Assembly: GCA_937872315.1 (NCBI GenBank)
Contig: CALMST010000247.1
Location: 1 to 47,388, forward strand
DNA length: 47,388 nt
Direction: 5' to 3'
Origin: an uncultured Ignavibacteria bacterium
Lineage (GTDB): Bacteria; Bacteroidota; Ignavibacteria; Tepidaquicellales; Tepidaquicellaceae
Every line of letters starts with the position of its first letter. The first letter of the stretch is position 1. The notes under the pieces are model-generated. The model had not been told where the DNA came from, ran no database searches, and saw only the letters and a program-made list of their open reading frames with translations. Position numbers and translations under genes: made by a program. Below are positions 9,201 to 16,907 of the stretch, one piece after another.

Positions 9201-9916
9201 GAATAGTTGTCATGGGACCAACCGGGACGCCTACCCATATTCCAAAAAATGAAAATGTACTTCTTGCCGGTGGTGGACTTGGTAATGCAGTACTTTTCTC
9301 CATAGCACATGCTTTAAAGGAAAATAATAACAGGGTAATTTATTTTGCTGGTTATAAAAATTCAGAAGACATTTATAAAAAAAGAGAAATTGAAAAATAT
9401 GCTGACCAGGTTGTATGGAGCAATGATTTCGGAGATAAGATACTCCCTGAAAGAGATCAGGATCTCTGGCTTGAAGGAAATATAGTGGAATCAATGATCA
9501 ATTACTGTAACCTTGATGAAAAAAAATTATTTGATTTTAAAACTATCAACAGGATCATAGCCATAGGAAGCGACCGTATGATGAAAGCAGTAAAGGATTC
9601 ACGATATACTGTCCTTAAAGAAATGTTTGGAGAGCACATTGCCATCGGAAGCATAAATTCTCCTATGCAGTGTATGATGAAAGAAATTTGCGCTCAGTGT
9701 CTGCAGAAACATATTGATCCCGAAACAGGTGAAGAATCGTTCGTGTTTTCCTGTTTCAATCAGGATCAGCTTCTGGATTACGTGGATTTTGTAAATCTGA
9801 ATCAAAGACTCATGGCGAACTCTGTCCTTGAAAAATTGAGTAATATGTATCTTACATATCTGTTTTCACAAAAAGAAAAAACGGCTTCATTACCGTCAGA
9901 TTTATATTCAACATAA
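6230..9916 (+). CDS. Large fused NfnB/GltD-like and NfnA/PyrK-like flavin/iron-sulfur oxidoreductase
   Basis: This 1228-residue cytoplasmic protein has three parts. Residues 1 to about 290 are helical and I do not recognise them. Residues about 296-880 resemble the small subunit of glutamate synthase and NfnB. A cysteine-rich segment (C299, C302, C310, C333, C373, C376, C380) fits one or two [4Fe-4S] clusters, followed by a Rossmann FAD motif (VVGMGPAG, about 435-442) and a second nucleotide site (AIVIGGGLTAIDTATELL). Residues about 895-1228 resemble PyrK/NfnA: an FAD-binding barrel (FKPGQFYRMQNY), an NAD domain (AGGGLGNAV) and C1148, C1154, C1157 and C1175 for a [2Fe-2S] cluster. The role is probably electron transfer between NAD(P)H and another carrier; substrate unknown. 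I chose ATG 6230 over the in-frame TTG at 6191. It stands alone on its strand. Confidence 0.7.
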   Translation: MNFIDPKSGYEFKDLFDPEKLKILTEDFFEHFLRKDEKNYKDFINYRDTKGAGLSESQISEILINASVILNDFIIELFQLEEYRNKFIEEAENEKKVLELKNYFQKKINKKFKNETITSDEWESLNNFTEKIKPVKVSEDPTYDEEALTAEFIMELVETEKNYRWFYDGDKFAPDNFVIPDEIKSKSANLLNKINSDGLRSHITDKTDVSDSDLLKIILAKTEKWLFGKKIYDRKTDGWIIYSEPEKLDFSYLVKNEKPDKDMPELMKAPDKGIHHRDGFKLTDRRMNKRQIQNEVDYCIYCHGREKDSCSKGLYDKNGDVKLNPLNIELSGCPLNEKISEMHYVRKLGLPIASLALVVIDNPNLPGTGHRICNDCMKSCIYQTQEPVNIPEIETSVLTDVFKLPYGYEIYSLLTRWNPLNIKRPYSLPYNGKNILVVGMGPAGYTLSHYLLNEGFSVTGIDALKIEKVNPEYTGSKDSKGFIEFPKPVKYFNREIQKELDERVLQGFGGVSEYGITVRWDKNFLTAIYINLARREYFSLYDGVRFGGTITIEEAWDLGFDHIAIATGAGKPTVINIKNNLITGIKKASDFLMSLQLTGAAKKDNPANLQIQLPAIVIGGGLTAIDTATELLAYYPIQVMKVLDKYEKLSAEHGEDKFFEPFNDREKEIMKTFIEHGKLIREEYENAEKENRQPDILSLENQWGGVTIAYRKKLTDSPAYRLNHEEVIKALDEGIKFAENMNPVEAIGDEFGAVKELVFKRKDNPDLLTLEAKTVMVAAGTSPNIIYEKEFPGTFKLDENGYFFKPFRFSGNELIPAAKDEKGFFTSYNKNGKYISFYGDNHPDYAGNVVKAMASAKDGYEKIKDIFKKDISELKSDPESLSERRANFEKMTANMDDGFMATVKKVIRLTPTIVEVIVKAPFAVRKFKPGQFYRMQNYEVFSEKINDTVLTMEGLAMTGSLTDIEKGLLSMIVLEMGVSSRLVATLKEGERIVVMGPTGTPTHIPKNENVLLAGGGLGNAVLFSIAHALKENNNRVIYFAGYKNSEDIYKKREIEKYADQVVWSNDFGDKILPERDQDLWLEGNIVESMINYCNLDEKKLFDFKTINRIIAIGSDRMMKAVKDSRYTVLKEMFGEHIAIGSINSPMQCMMKEICAQCLQKHIDPETGEESFVFSCFNQDQLLDYVDFVNLNQRLMANSVLEKLSNMYLTYLFSQKEKTASLPSDLYST

Positions 9917-9939
9917 TAGATTCAGACAGTTTCAAAATA

Positions 9940-10137
9940 TTACAACTGAAAACCATCATCATTTTTTAAAACTATGTTTATGATTCCTTCATGATCAAAA
10001 CTGACCTGTATCTCAATTGGTCTGCAGCAAACTTCACAATCATTAATGAATTCTTGTGACCTTCCTTCAGCGATATATACATCCGCATAATTTAACTCTC
10101 CGCAATAAGGACAATTAAATTCAATTTCATTTTCCAT
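9940..10137 (-). CDS. Small CPxCG-motif cysteine-rich protein
   Basis: This 65-residue protein has two zinc-knuckle-like cysteine pairs, CPYCG near the N-terminus and CEVCC in the middle, followed by RPIEIQVSFD. This pattern matches the uncharacterised CPXCG family of small bacterial proteins that probably bind one metal ion. It is the last gene of a minus-strand set with rhomboid and pyrD, each about 18 nt apart. Function is unknown. Confidence 0.8.
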   Translation of the reverse strand: MENEIEFNCPYCGELNYADVYIAEGRSQEFINDCEVCCRPIEIQVSFDHEGIINIVLKNDDGFQL

Positions 10138-10155
10138 AACGTAAAAAACATTGCT

Positions 10156-10797
10156 TTAATTAATTCCGAAATGACTCAGTAAAATTCCCAATGAGCCGTT
10201 TATCAATATTAAAGTGGAGATTACGCCCCCTATTGCTCCGCCGAGATGAGCTTCATGACCAATATTCCCTAATTTACTTCTCATACCGTAAACAGAAAAT
10301 GCGATCCACAGAAATGCAAACAAATATGCAGGCATTGGGATAAAGAAAACATACAGCATGCTTTCAGGAAAAAAAATAATATATGAAAAGACTATTCCCG
10401 ATACCGCGCCTGATGCTCCGACTGCTACGTATTGCGGATTACTGTAATGAAATATAACCGTAAGTACAGATCCGGACATTAAACTTATGAAATAGATCAG
10501 AAAAAAATAAAGACTGCCTTCAAAACTTCCGAAATTATTTATAAAAAATCTTTCAAGAAAACTTCCGAAAGTGAACAATGCAAACATATTGAAAAAAAGA
10601 TGCATAAAGTTTGCGTGAAGAAAAGCTGATGTAAGCATCTGATAATATTTTTTTTCGTGTACGATCTCATAAGGCCATTCAGAAAATTTACGCATATATA
10701 AAGGATCTCCATACATTGCCCATAGAGAAATGGAAATGTTGGCAAACAGCAATGTCATGGTTACCGGCGAATCTGTAAGTGTATTTAAAAATTCCAA
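10156..10797 (-). CDS. Rhomboid-family intramembrane serine protease
   Basis: This 213-residue integral membrane protein has about six hydrophobic segments. The catalytic serine lies in GASGAVSG and the catalytic histidine in GHEAHLGGAIGG. The HANFMHLFFNMFALFTFG segment carries the conserved HxxxN of the oxyanion region. Rhomboids cut transmembrane helices of other membrane proteins; the substrate cannot be guessed from here. It starts at an ATG, 18 nt after pyrD, and is followed after 18 nt by the CPxCG protein, which implies one transcript. The pairing with pyrD looks incidental rather than functional. Confidence 0.9.
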   Translation of the reverse strand: MEFLNTLTDSPVTMTLLFANISISLWAMYGDPLYMRKFSEWPYEIVHEKKYYQMLTSAFLHANFMHLFFNMFALFTFGSFLERFFINNFGSFEGSLYFFLIYFISLMSGSVLTVIFHYSNPQYVAVGASGAVSGIVFSYIIFFPESMLYVFFIPMPAYLFAFLWIAFSVYGMRSKLGNIGHEAHLGGAIGGVISTLILINGSLGILLSHFGIN

Positions 10798-10815
10798 ATA
10801 TAAATTTTTGTTTGA

Positions 10816-11847
10816 TTAATTCAATATTTTTTTTAAAACAGAGGGTCCTTCATATATAAAACCGGTATAGATCTGCACAAGCGATGCTCCGTTATTCAGT
10901 TTATTCTGAAAATCATTTTTATCAAAAACTCCACCGACTGCTATTAAAAATACCGGATCTACAGAATTTTCTTTATTAATTTCATTTAAATTTCTTAACA
11001 CTTTATCTGACATCTGCTTTAAAGGTTTTCCGCTTAAGCCTCCCTGCTCATTTATACGGGATTTTAAATTTACTCTCTCTACAGTTGTATTTGTTGCTAT
11101 TATCCCGGAGAGTTTGTTTTTAGTTACCAATTTATAGATCAGTCCTGTCATTTCCGGTGACAGATCCGGAGCAATTTTCAGGAAGACGGGCTTCAGTTGT
11201 TCTCCATTGGAACCGGAAAGCAATTCATTAAGACCATTTATCTCTGATAAAAGTTCATCAAGATATTTCTCTTCCTGAAGCAGACGTAACCCCTCTGTAT
11301 TTGGTGAAGAAACATTAATTGTAAAATAATCCGCAGCATCATATAATATTTCAAAACATTTTTTATAATCAGTTACCGCATCTTTAACTGGTGTATTTTT
11401 ATTTTTACCAATATTCACTCCTATGATAAAATCCTTATCTGTTGATTTTCTTGCTTCAAGAATATTTCTCCTGACCTCATCTGCTCCTTTATTATTAAAA
11501 CCCAACCGGTTAATTATGGCTTCATCTTCTTTTAATCTGAATATTCTGGGTTTCGGATTTCCGGGTTGCGGCAGCGGTGTGACAGTACCGACTTCAAGAT
11601 GAGAAAATCCAATGGTTTCCCAGAATCTGATGGCGATACCATTTTTATCAAATCCTGCTGCAAGGCCAAGCCTGTTCTTAAATTTCAATCCTTTGATTTT
11701 TATAACCGGATCTGCTTCCGGACTGAACATTAATTTCAGGATCGGATATAGAAAAGTAACTTTGGAAAAAATTTTTAATGTGAAATTATGAATTGTTTCG
11801 GCATCGAAAAGGAAAAGAATTTTTCTTATGAATTTTTTATATAACAA
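10816..11847 (-). CDS. pyrD: Dihydroorotate dehydrogenase, class 2 (quinone-linked)
   Basis: This enzyme oxidises dihydroorotate to orotate in pyrimidine synthesis and passes electrons to membrane quinone through FMN. Class 2 features are the N-terminal membrane-associating helical extension (residues about 1-45), the GLAAGFDKNG segment and the catalytic serine in FTINVSSPNTEGLR. The FMN-phosphate region is IIATNTT followed by GGLSGKPL and IAVGGV. At 343 residues the length is typical. It is first in a three-gene operon. A PyrK-like domain is encoded nearby at 6230-9916, but a class 2 enzyme does not need PyrK, so I see no direct link. Confidence 0.94.
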   Translation of the reverse strand: MLYKKFIRKILFLFDAETIHNFTLKIFSKVTFLYPILKLMFSPEADPVIKIKGLKFKNRLGLAAGFDKNGIAIRFWETIGFSHLEVGTVTPLPQPGNPKPRIFRLKEDEAIINRLGFNNKGADEVRRNILEARKSTDKDFIIGVNIGKNKNTPVKDAVTDYKKCFEILYDAADYFTINVSSPNTEGLRLLQEEKYLDELLSEINGLNELLSGSNGEQLKPVFLKIAPDLSPEMTGLIYKLVTKNKLSGIIATNTTVERVNLKSRINEQGGLSGKPLKQMSDKVLRNLNEINKENSVDPVFLIAVGGVFDKNDFQNKLNNGASLVQIYTGFIYEGPSVLKKILN

Positions 11848-11946
11848 TTTAAATCTGATCTGAGATTAAATGAAATTAAAATTTTACCAAATTATTTAAA
11901 AGCAAAAAATAACCAAATTGTATCCGGAATCAGAATCCGGTTAAAA

Positions 11947-11980
11947 AAAAAGTCCTCAGATTCAACTCCAAGGACCTTTT
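11947..11980 (-). terminator. Intrinsic terminator of tRNA-Pro
   Basis: Read on the minus strand, a 10-bp stem (AAAAGGTCCT pairing with AGGACTTTTT, one G-U pair) encloses a 14-nt loop and runs into a long T-tract. It lies about 35 nt beyond the 3' end of the tRNA gene, which makes it the natural end of that transcript. Confidence 0.85.
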
Positions 11981-12012
11981 CAATAATGAAATATACACAT
12001 TCAATTTTTGTG

Positions 12013-12086
12013 TCGGAACGGCTGGATTCGAACCAGCGACCTCCAGTTCCCAAAACTGGCGCGATACCGGGCTACGCTACGCTCCG
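12013..12086 (-). tRNA. tRNA-Pro (anticodon UGG)
   Basis: The minus strand folds into a complete cloverleaf. The acceptor arms are CGGAGCG and CGTTCCG (one G-U pair), the anticodon arm is CCAGT-TTTGGGA-ACTGG giving anticodon UGG, and the T arm is GCTGG-TTCGAAT-CCAGC. The first pair is C1-G72, as in bacterial tRNA-Pro, and the discriminator base is A. The 3' CCA is not encoded (CAC follows), so it must be added after transcription. Confidence 0.96.
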
Positions 12087-12099
12087 TTTTTCAAGTTGT

Positions 12100-12130
12100 C
12101 AAGATACTCATTTAACCGCTCTTTTTCAAA
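12100..12130 (-). promoter_or_regulatory. Predicted promoter of tRNA-Pro (Bacteroidota-like)
   Basis: On the minus strand TTTG (12130-12127) and TATCTTG (12106-12100) are separated by 20 nt, close to the -33 TTTG and -7 TAnnTTTG pattern used by the main sigma factor of Bacteroidota. The -7 element ends 13 nt before the mature tRNA 5' end, a sensible distance for a short leader. This is a pattern match only. Confidence 0.4.
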
Positions 12131-12184
12131 CCATTTTTTAAAAATCCGGGAAAACCAATTTAAAACAGCTTTATATGTTATCAT

Positions 12185-12240
12185 TTAACCATAACAAAGA
12201 GATAAAAGACTGTATACAAATTTACAAGCTTTATGGTTAA
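12185..12240. repeat. Spaced 10-bp inverted repeat upstream of the thioredoxin-fold gene
   Basis: TTAACCATAA at 12185-12194 is the exact inverse of TTATGGTTAA at 12231-12240, with 36 bp between. The right arm ends 26 nt before the ATG at 12267. It could be a pair of regulator half-sites or a leader hairpin. Confidence 0.6.
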
Positions 12241-12266
12241 TTTTATAAAACTAAATTATATAACAG

Positions 12267-12896
12267 ATGAAAAGTATAATAACACAGCAAATACTGGATA
12301 ATGCAATATCATATGAAGAATATAAAAACCTTGTTATGAATTTAATCAGTAAAAATGATTGCACGGGAGACAATAAATCTGAATCAAATATTTATTTTAC
12401 TAAATTAAATGCGGAACGGGCAAAAAGAATTGAAAAGACAACTGCCATAGATGAGGATTTTAAAAAAGAAGTCGAAAAGATAAATTATCCTTTGGTCTTT
12501 TTTGTAATTGCAGAATCATGGTGCGGAGATGTTGCTCAGAATCTGCCTGTAATTAACAGAATTGCCGAACTAAATCCGAATATAAAACTTCGGATTATTC
12601 TGAGAGATGAGAATGAGAATATTATGAACGAATTTCTTACAAACGGAACGAGGTCAATTCCCGTATGTGTTCTTCTCGATGGTGAAACTTTTGAAGTACA
12701 GGGAAAATGGGGTCCGAGACCGGGAACGGCTATGTCCCTTATGAGAGAATATAAAAACAATCCGGATGTTTCACATGCTGAAGCAAACAAAAACATTCAG
12801 CTATGGTATGCTAAAGACCATACAAAAAATATTCAAAGTGAATTCCTTGAAATGATAAGTAAAATTAACAGGAAAAAGCAGCCTCTGACTTCTTAA
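12267..12896 (+). CDS. Thioredoxin-fold protein with a WCGDV active-site variant
   Basis: This 209-residue protein without a signal peptide belongs to the thioredoxin-like group often annotated as thioredoxin family protein. The strand-helix segment LVFFVIAESWCGDVAQNLPVI matches the thioredoxin core, and RSIPVCVLLDG supplies the cis-proline. The usual CxxC is reduced to a single cysteine (WCGDV, with Val in place of the second Cys), so a standard dithiol mechanism is unlikely; a monothiol or binding role is more plausible. A 10-bp inverted repeat lies just upstream. A hairpin at 12939-12973 probably ends the transcript. Confidence 0.8.
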   Translation: MKSIITQQILDNAISYEEYKNLVMNLISKNDCTGDNKSESNIYFTKLNAERAKRIEKTTAIDEDFKKEVEKINYPLVFFVIAESWCGDVAQNLPVINRIAELNPNIKLRIILRDENENIMNEFLTNGTRSIPVCVLLDGETFEVQGKWGPRPGTAMSLMREYKNNPDVSHAEANKNIQLWYAKDHTKNIQSEFLEMISKINRKKQPLTS

Positions 12897-12938
12897 TTTC
12901 ATTAAATATTGATCTTTCACGAAAAATTAAATATAAAC

Positions 12939-12973
12939 TAACCGCCTGCCGGTTCAAAACGGCTAAGCGGTTA
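12939..12973. terminator. Hairpin between convergent genes
   Basis: TAACCGC and GCGGTTA form a 7-bp outer stem, extended inside by CCGT-type pairing around a TCAAA loop with a small bulge. It sits between the convergent thioredoxin-fold and VOC genes. The T-tracts on either side are short, so terminator function is probable but not certain. Confidence 0.5.
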
Positions 12974-13000
12974 ATTTAACTGATTATAAATTCCCGGTGC

Positions 13001-13363
13001 TTATTTCGGAGAATGCAGTGCAACTCTGTTTCCTTCAGTATCAGCAAAGATCGCTATGTATCCGATCTCATCTGTCACTTTCATTTTCGGCTGAAGCACT
13101 TTTCCTCCTGCTTTTTCTATCCTGTTCATTACATCCGTAAGATCCTCTCCCGCTGCCAGATAGATTAGCGCACCGTCCATTGAAGGATTATGACCTTCAG
13201 ATTTAACAATAGCACCGCTGACTCCCCCGCCGGGAAAAAATCCCATTTGATGAGGTCCCATCATTTCTTCATGCATATCCGTTGCGAATATGTCACCGTA
13301 AAATTTCTTTGCTCTTGGGAAATCCGTTACCGGTATTTCAAACCAGTTTATTGCGTTTGCCAT
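13001..13363 (-). CDS. VOC-family (glyoxalase/bleomycin-resistance fold) protein
   Basis: This 120-residue protein has the paired beta-alpha-beta-beta-beta modules of the vicinal-oxygen-chelate fold: INWFEIPVTDFPRAKKFYGDIF at the start and IGYIAIFADTEGNRVALHSPK at the end, the latter with the usual metal-ligand Glu. The specific substrate is unknown. A strong Shine-Dalgarno sequence (AAGGAG) precedes the ATG, unlike many neighbours. An AraC-type regulator lies upstream on the same strand about 150 nt away and may control it, which is only an inference from position. Confidence 0.85.
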   Translation of the reverse strand: MANAINWFEIPVTDFPRAKKFYGDIFATDMHEEMMGPHQMGFFPGGGVSGAIVKSEGHNPSMDGALIYLAAGEDLTDVMNRIEKAGGKVLQPKMKVTDEIGYIAIFADTEGNRVALHSPK

Positions 13364-13509
13364 CTTTGTTTACTCCTTTCCTGCTTTTGCAGTTGTTATT
13401 TTTATTATGGTTAACTTCAAACTTTAACAAAAATAACTACAGTAATAATTATTCACTTCTTTATTATTGCTAATTTCAAAAAGAATATGGTATAAAAATT
13501 CTGACCGGA

Positions 13510-14415
13510 TCAGATCTTCACTTTCAATTTAGACATGTGATATCTGTACTGCTCTCTCGCTAAATCCGGAGAAAGCCCGAGCTTTTTTTTGAAAAGCCAG
13601 CTGAATGAACTGACACTTTCAAATCCTATGTCAAAACATATTTCCGTTATGCTTTTATCCGTTTGAAAAAGAAGGGAAAGAGCTTTCTCAATTCTTTTTT
13701 CAGTAAGATATTTATGAGGAGTTTTCTGATGAATGACCTTGAATAATCTCAGAAAATGAAACTGTGAAAGACATGCCTCTCTGGATATTTTTTCAAGTGT
13801 AATATTTTCAGTAAATGATGAATCCATATATTCCTTAGCCCTGCAGATTCTTTTATACAATTCCATTTTGGTTGAAAGCTTGACAGGAGGGAGCTTTTCG
13901 ATTTCTTTATAAAGATCCCGGTGAATCATTAGCAGTTTTTCGATCAGTTCGAAACAGGATTCCGTTATAAAATCTTCTTCATCGTGATTAACTTTGGAAG
14001 CAAGTCTTAATCTCATTAAAGAAGGTGATAATATATTATTGTGAGGATATAGCTTTTCCAAAAAATTTACATGCTGTATGCCGGGAATGTATGAATAATT
14101 GAGCAGCTTTTCGCTTGGAGATACAAGACTTCTTAATGAATCGTTTGCAAATTCAGATTCAAAATAAACTGAAAATGATTCAGCCGGATTTTCAATTCTG
14201 CTCTCACATTTCTGACCGCTGTTAATTAGTAAATACTGCCCCGGAGTTACTTCATAATTTCCTTCAGATGTCCTGTGCAATTCCTTTCCTTTCATAGAAC
14301 ACTTTATAGACAAAGGACTTAAATGCTTTGCCATTTGCTTATCAGAATCAGTAAAATGAACAATAAAGTTCTTTCTGATCTCTGAAACCGATTCCGGATA
14401 ATTGCGGAGTATCAT
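13510..14415 (-). CDS. AraC-family transcriptional regulator
   Basis: This 301-residue cytoplasmic DNA-binding protein has a cupin-like sensor region in the first half (YEVTPGQYLLINSG resembles an AraC N-terminal arm). Two helix-turn-helix units follow at about residues 195-295: ITLEKISREACLSQFHFLRLFKVIHQKTPHKYL and then SITEICFDIGFESVSSFSWLFKKKLGLSP, the classic AraC signature. The effector is unknown. The nearest same-strand gene downstream is the VOC protein. The HEAT/cyclophilin gene ends 112 nt upstream on the same strand. Confidence 0.92.
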   Translation of the reverse strand: MILRNYPESVSEIRKNFIVHFTDSDKQMAKHLSPLSIKCSMKGKELHRTSEGNYEVTPGQYLLINSGQKCESRIENPAESFSVYFESEFANDSLRSLVSPSEKLLNYSYIPGIQHVNFLEKLYPHNNILSPSLMRLRLASKVNHDEEDFITESCFELIEKLLMIHRDLYKEIEKLPPVKLSTKMELYKRICRAKEYMDSSFTENITLEKISREACLSQFHFLRLFKVIHQKTPHKYLTEKRIEKALSLLFQTDKSITEICFDIGFESVSSFSWLFKKKLGLSPDLAREQYRYHMSKLKVKI

Positions 14416-14526
14416 TTTTTTAAATTTATATCTTAATAATTTTGAGATGATTTTTAAAAAATATCATGCAATCTCAATATTTATTTCCTCTGTCTCTATC
14501 AGCTATGTATATCCTTTTTTCAATTA

Positions 14527-16701
14527 TTAATTGATTACAACATCTTCAATATTATCACCCACCAATATCTTATCCACTACATCCATCCCTTCGGTCACTT
14601 TTCCGAAGATCGTATATCTGCCGTCTAGATGAGGTGTTGCGGAATGTGTAATAAAAAACTGACTTCCTTCGGTATCTTTTCCGCTCGAAGCCATGCCTAC
14701 CATACCTTCCTCATAAGTCAACGGTGAATACTCGCCTCTGATAGAATATCCGGGACCGCCGTAACCCGTGCCGGTCGGATCTCCGCCCTGTATTACAAAA
14801 TTAGGAACAACCCTGTGAAAGATCGTTCCGTCATAGTAATTCTTTTCCGATAATTTTAAAAAGTTCATGACAGTAAATGGCGCAACATCCGGAAGAAGTT
14901 CTATTTTAATATTACCTTTATTCGTTATTATAGTGACTGAAGTTTTATTCTTCAAACCTTCAAGATATTCCCAGTCAAAATCATATCTTGGTTCTGCCTC
15001 AAACATATACTTGGTTCCGGTACTTTTCTCAAGAGCATCAGCTGATGCTTTGACAAGTTCATAATTATCTGATTTTAAGATCTCTTTTAAAATTTTATCC
15101 GTCTCTGCATTATGGAGTTCACTCATCGCATCTAAATACATTTGCTTTATAAGATCATCTCTGGGAGATTCAAGTTCATTATAATCAAAAATAAGTACTG
15201 AAATAGTTTCGTCTCTGTATTTCATATAAAGGGAATCTCTCAAACCATTAAGGCAAACATCAGTTATTACCGGATCCTTCGATCCGGCAAACTCAGTAAA
15301 AATAAGCCTTATTGTGTTCTGATCATCTGCTCCCACTTTCTCATCAAGATTTAAAAGCATCTCAACAAAGCCGCGGTAGAGCTCCGCAAGTTCTTCACTT
15401 CCTATCATCATGCCCTCAATATTCGGATTTTTTTTATTGTAATTCTGAACATCATTACTGATAAGTTCTCTGACTTCTTTGTATATCTCCCCGTTCTCAA
15501 AATTGCCAAATGCTCTCACAATGCCGGCTTTGAATTTATAATCATCCGTATTCTCATAAGCTCTGAATAGCACGTCCTTGCTTTCATCCCTGAATATAAG
15601 TGACATCGAATTTGCAAGAGCTTCCTTACGTCTCCATGAAAGCAGATCTTTTGGTCTGAGAGAGTCAAAAGAATATATAAATTCTTCTGACATTCTCTTT
15701 GATAACGATCTTAATTTTTCATTACCGGATTTGTTTATATCTCTGAAAAAATTTCCCAGCACGTTCAGTCCCGTCAGACTGATAAGTTCATTTTCATCTC
15801 CAAGTCCATCCACGATAACGGTATAAACCTGATTTACCATATCACCGATTGAATCTTTGTCATAATTCAGAATAAAATTCAGCATGTTCACTTTCACTCT
15901 CCAGTCCTGTTCCGAACCATAAGATTCAAGTGTATACATCAGAAGTTGCTTATCCTGAAGTTTCCCCATTGCATTGAATGCCCACATTCTGGTCTGTGTG
16001 TCATTTGATTCTGCTAAATTATATATCTCCTGCTTTGCCTGTTCGAGTAGATCCCTGTCACCCGTTCTCCATAAAGCAAAAGCAACATTCCTCTGAGTAA
16101 TTGTATCCTCTGTGTATGCAAGTTTTTTTAAAGCATCTACGGAGTTTTCATTTTTTATTTTTCTTAATGCAAATCCTGCAATGGACATTGCAAGAGCATT
16201 GTTCACTGCAGAAGAATCAGTAAAATCACCTGAAAAAAATTTTTTAATCAAATTGTTAAGATTTGTCTCATCACCTGTCCTCCCGGCAGATTTTATAATA
16301 TCGGGATATGAAGGTATAAGATAAATTTCAGGACTGTCGATCATCCCGTTCAGATATTCATTACTCTCTGCGCAGGCTGTCTGACTTAAATAAAAAGCAT
16401 ATTCATTTAACAGATCATAGTCTGGATCTCCGTCTATAAGCTCAGCGACAAAAGGCAGCGTCCTGCTGACACTTCCTGTATCACTTATATTTGCCAAAGC
16501 ATACAATGTCATAAATCGTATGTCATTATTTTCTGAAGAATTCAGATATTTTAAAAGCTCTTCATTTTGACCTAAAGTTCTTTTATCCTGTAAAGTAAGG
16601 ATCTCTTTTTGTTTATCGGATAAAGTCTGGGAATAAGAAATTAATGGATTGGCTGAATAAATTGTTGTTAATATTAATATAAAGAGTAAAACAAATTTCA
16701 T
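14527..16701 (-). CDS. Secreted HEAT-repeat protein with C-terminal cyclophilin domain
   Basis: This 724-residue protein begins with a signal peptide (MKFVLLFILILTTIYSANP, cleavage likely near residue 25). Residues about 30-560 are alpha-helical HEAT-like repeats (for example RNVAFALWRTGDRDLLEQA, TRMWAFNAMGKLQDKQL). The last 150 residues form a cyclophilin-type peptidyl-prolyl isomerase: FTVMNFLKLSEKNYYDGTIFHRV, then NFVIQGGDPTGTGYGGPGY, GMVGMASSG and GSQFFITHSATPHLDG. The catalytic Arg (FHRV) and the FFIT segment are kept, so the enzyme should be active. It is probably a periplasmic folding helper whose HEAT array holds clients or partner proteins; that last point is inference. Confidence 0.9.
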   Translation of the reverse strand: MKFVLLFILILTTIYSANPLISYSQTLSDKQKEILTLQDKRTLGQNEELLKYLNSSENNDIRFMTLYALANISDTGSVSRTLPFVAELIDGDPDYDLLNEYAFYLSQTACAESNEYLNGMIDSPEIYLIPSYPDIIKSAGRTGDETNLNNLIKKFFSGDFTDSSAVNNALAMSIAGFALRKIKNENSVDALKKLAYTEDTITQRNVAFALWRTGDRDLLEQAKQEIYNLAESNDTQTRMWAFNAMGKLQDKQLLMYTLESYGSEQDWRVKVNMLNFILNYDKDSIGDMVNQVYTVIVDGLGDENELISLTGLNVLGNFFRDINKSGNEKLRSLSKRMSEEFIYSFDSLRPKDLLSWRRKEALANSMSLIFRDESKDVLFRAYENTDDYKFKAGIVRAFGNFENGEIYKEVRELISNDVQNYNKKNPNIEGMMIGSEELAELYRGFVEMLLNLDEKVGADDQNTIRLIFTEFAGSKDPVITDVCLNGLRDSLYMKYRDETISVLIFDYNELESPRDDLIKQMYLDAMSELHNAETDKILKEILKSDNYELVKASADALEKSTGTKYMFEAEPRYDFDWEYLEGLKNKTSVTIITNKGNIKIELLPDVAPFTVMNFLKLSEKNYYDGTIFHRVVPNFVIQGGDPTGTGYGGPGYSIRGEYSPLTYEEGMVGMASSGKDTEGSQFFITHSATPHLDGRYTIFGKVTEGMDVVDKILVGDNIEDVVIN

Positions 16702-16871
16702 TGGATTTATAGATTAATTATTTTTATTTTTAAAACCGACCGTTATGATGCGAAGAATGTTTCAAATATAAAGAATTTAGTCATAAAATTAAAATCATAC
16801 CAATAATTTTAAGAAAGGTTTGCTTTATTTATATCCAATTCCGCACTCTCAGGATTATTAATTTCATTTCC

Positions 16872-16885
16872 TTGACTAAAGTCAA
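16872..16885. promoter_or_regulatory. CRP/FNR-family operator upstream of nrfH
   Basis: TTGAC-TAAA-GTCAA is a perfect palindrome of the FNR/DNR/HcpR type (TTGAY-N4-RTCAA). Its centre is 44 nt before the nrfH ATG. Together with the TAAATTTG element at 16908-16915 it would sit near -41 from the start of transcription, the standard class II activator position. Confidence 0.65.
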
Positions 16886-16907
16886 ATGAACTTCTGAGAA
16901 ATTTCCC

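Noticed and set aside
7851-9494. Overlapping minus-strand reading frames inside the large oxidoreductase
   Set aside because: They have no family signatures and lie opposite a long, clearly coding frame; they are shadows.
11924-11940. CCGGA / TCCGG hairpin upstream of pyrD
   Set aside because: Only 5 bp of stem and no T-tract; too weak to call a terminator or operator.
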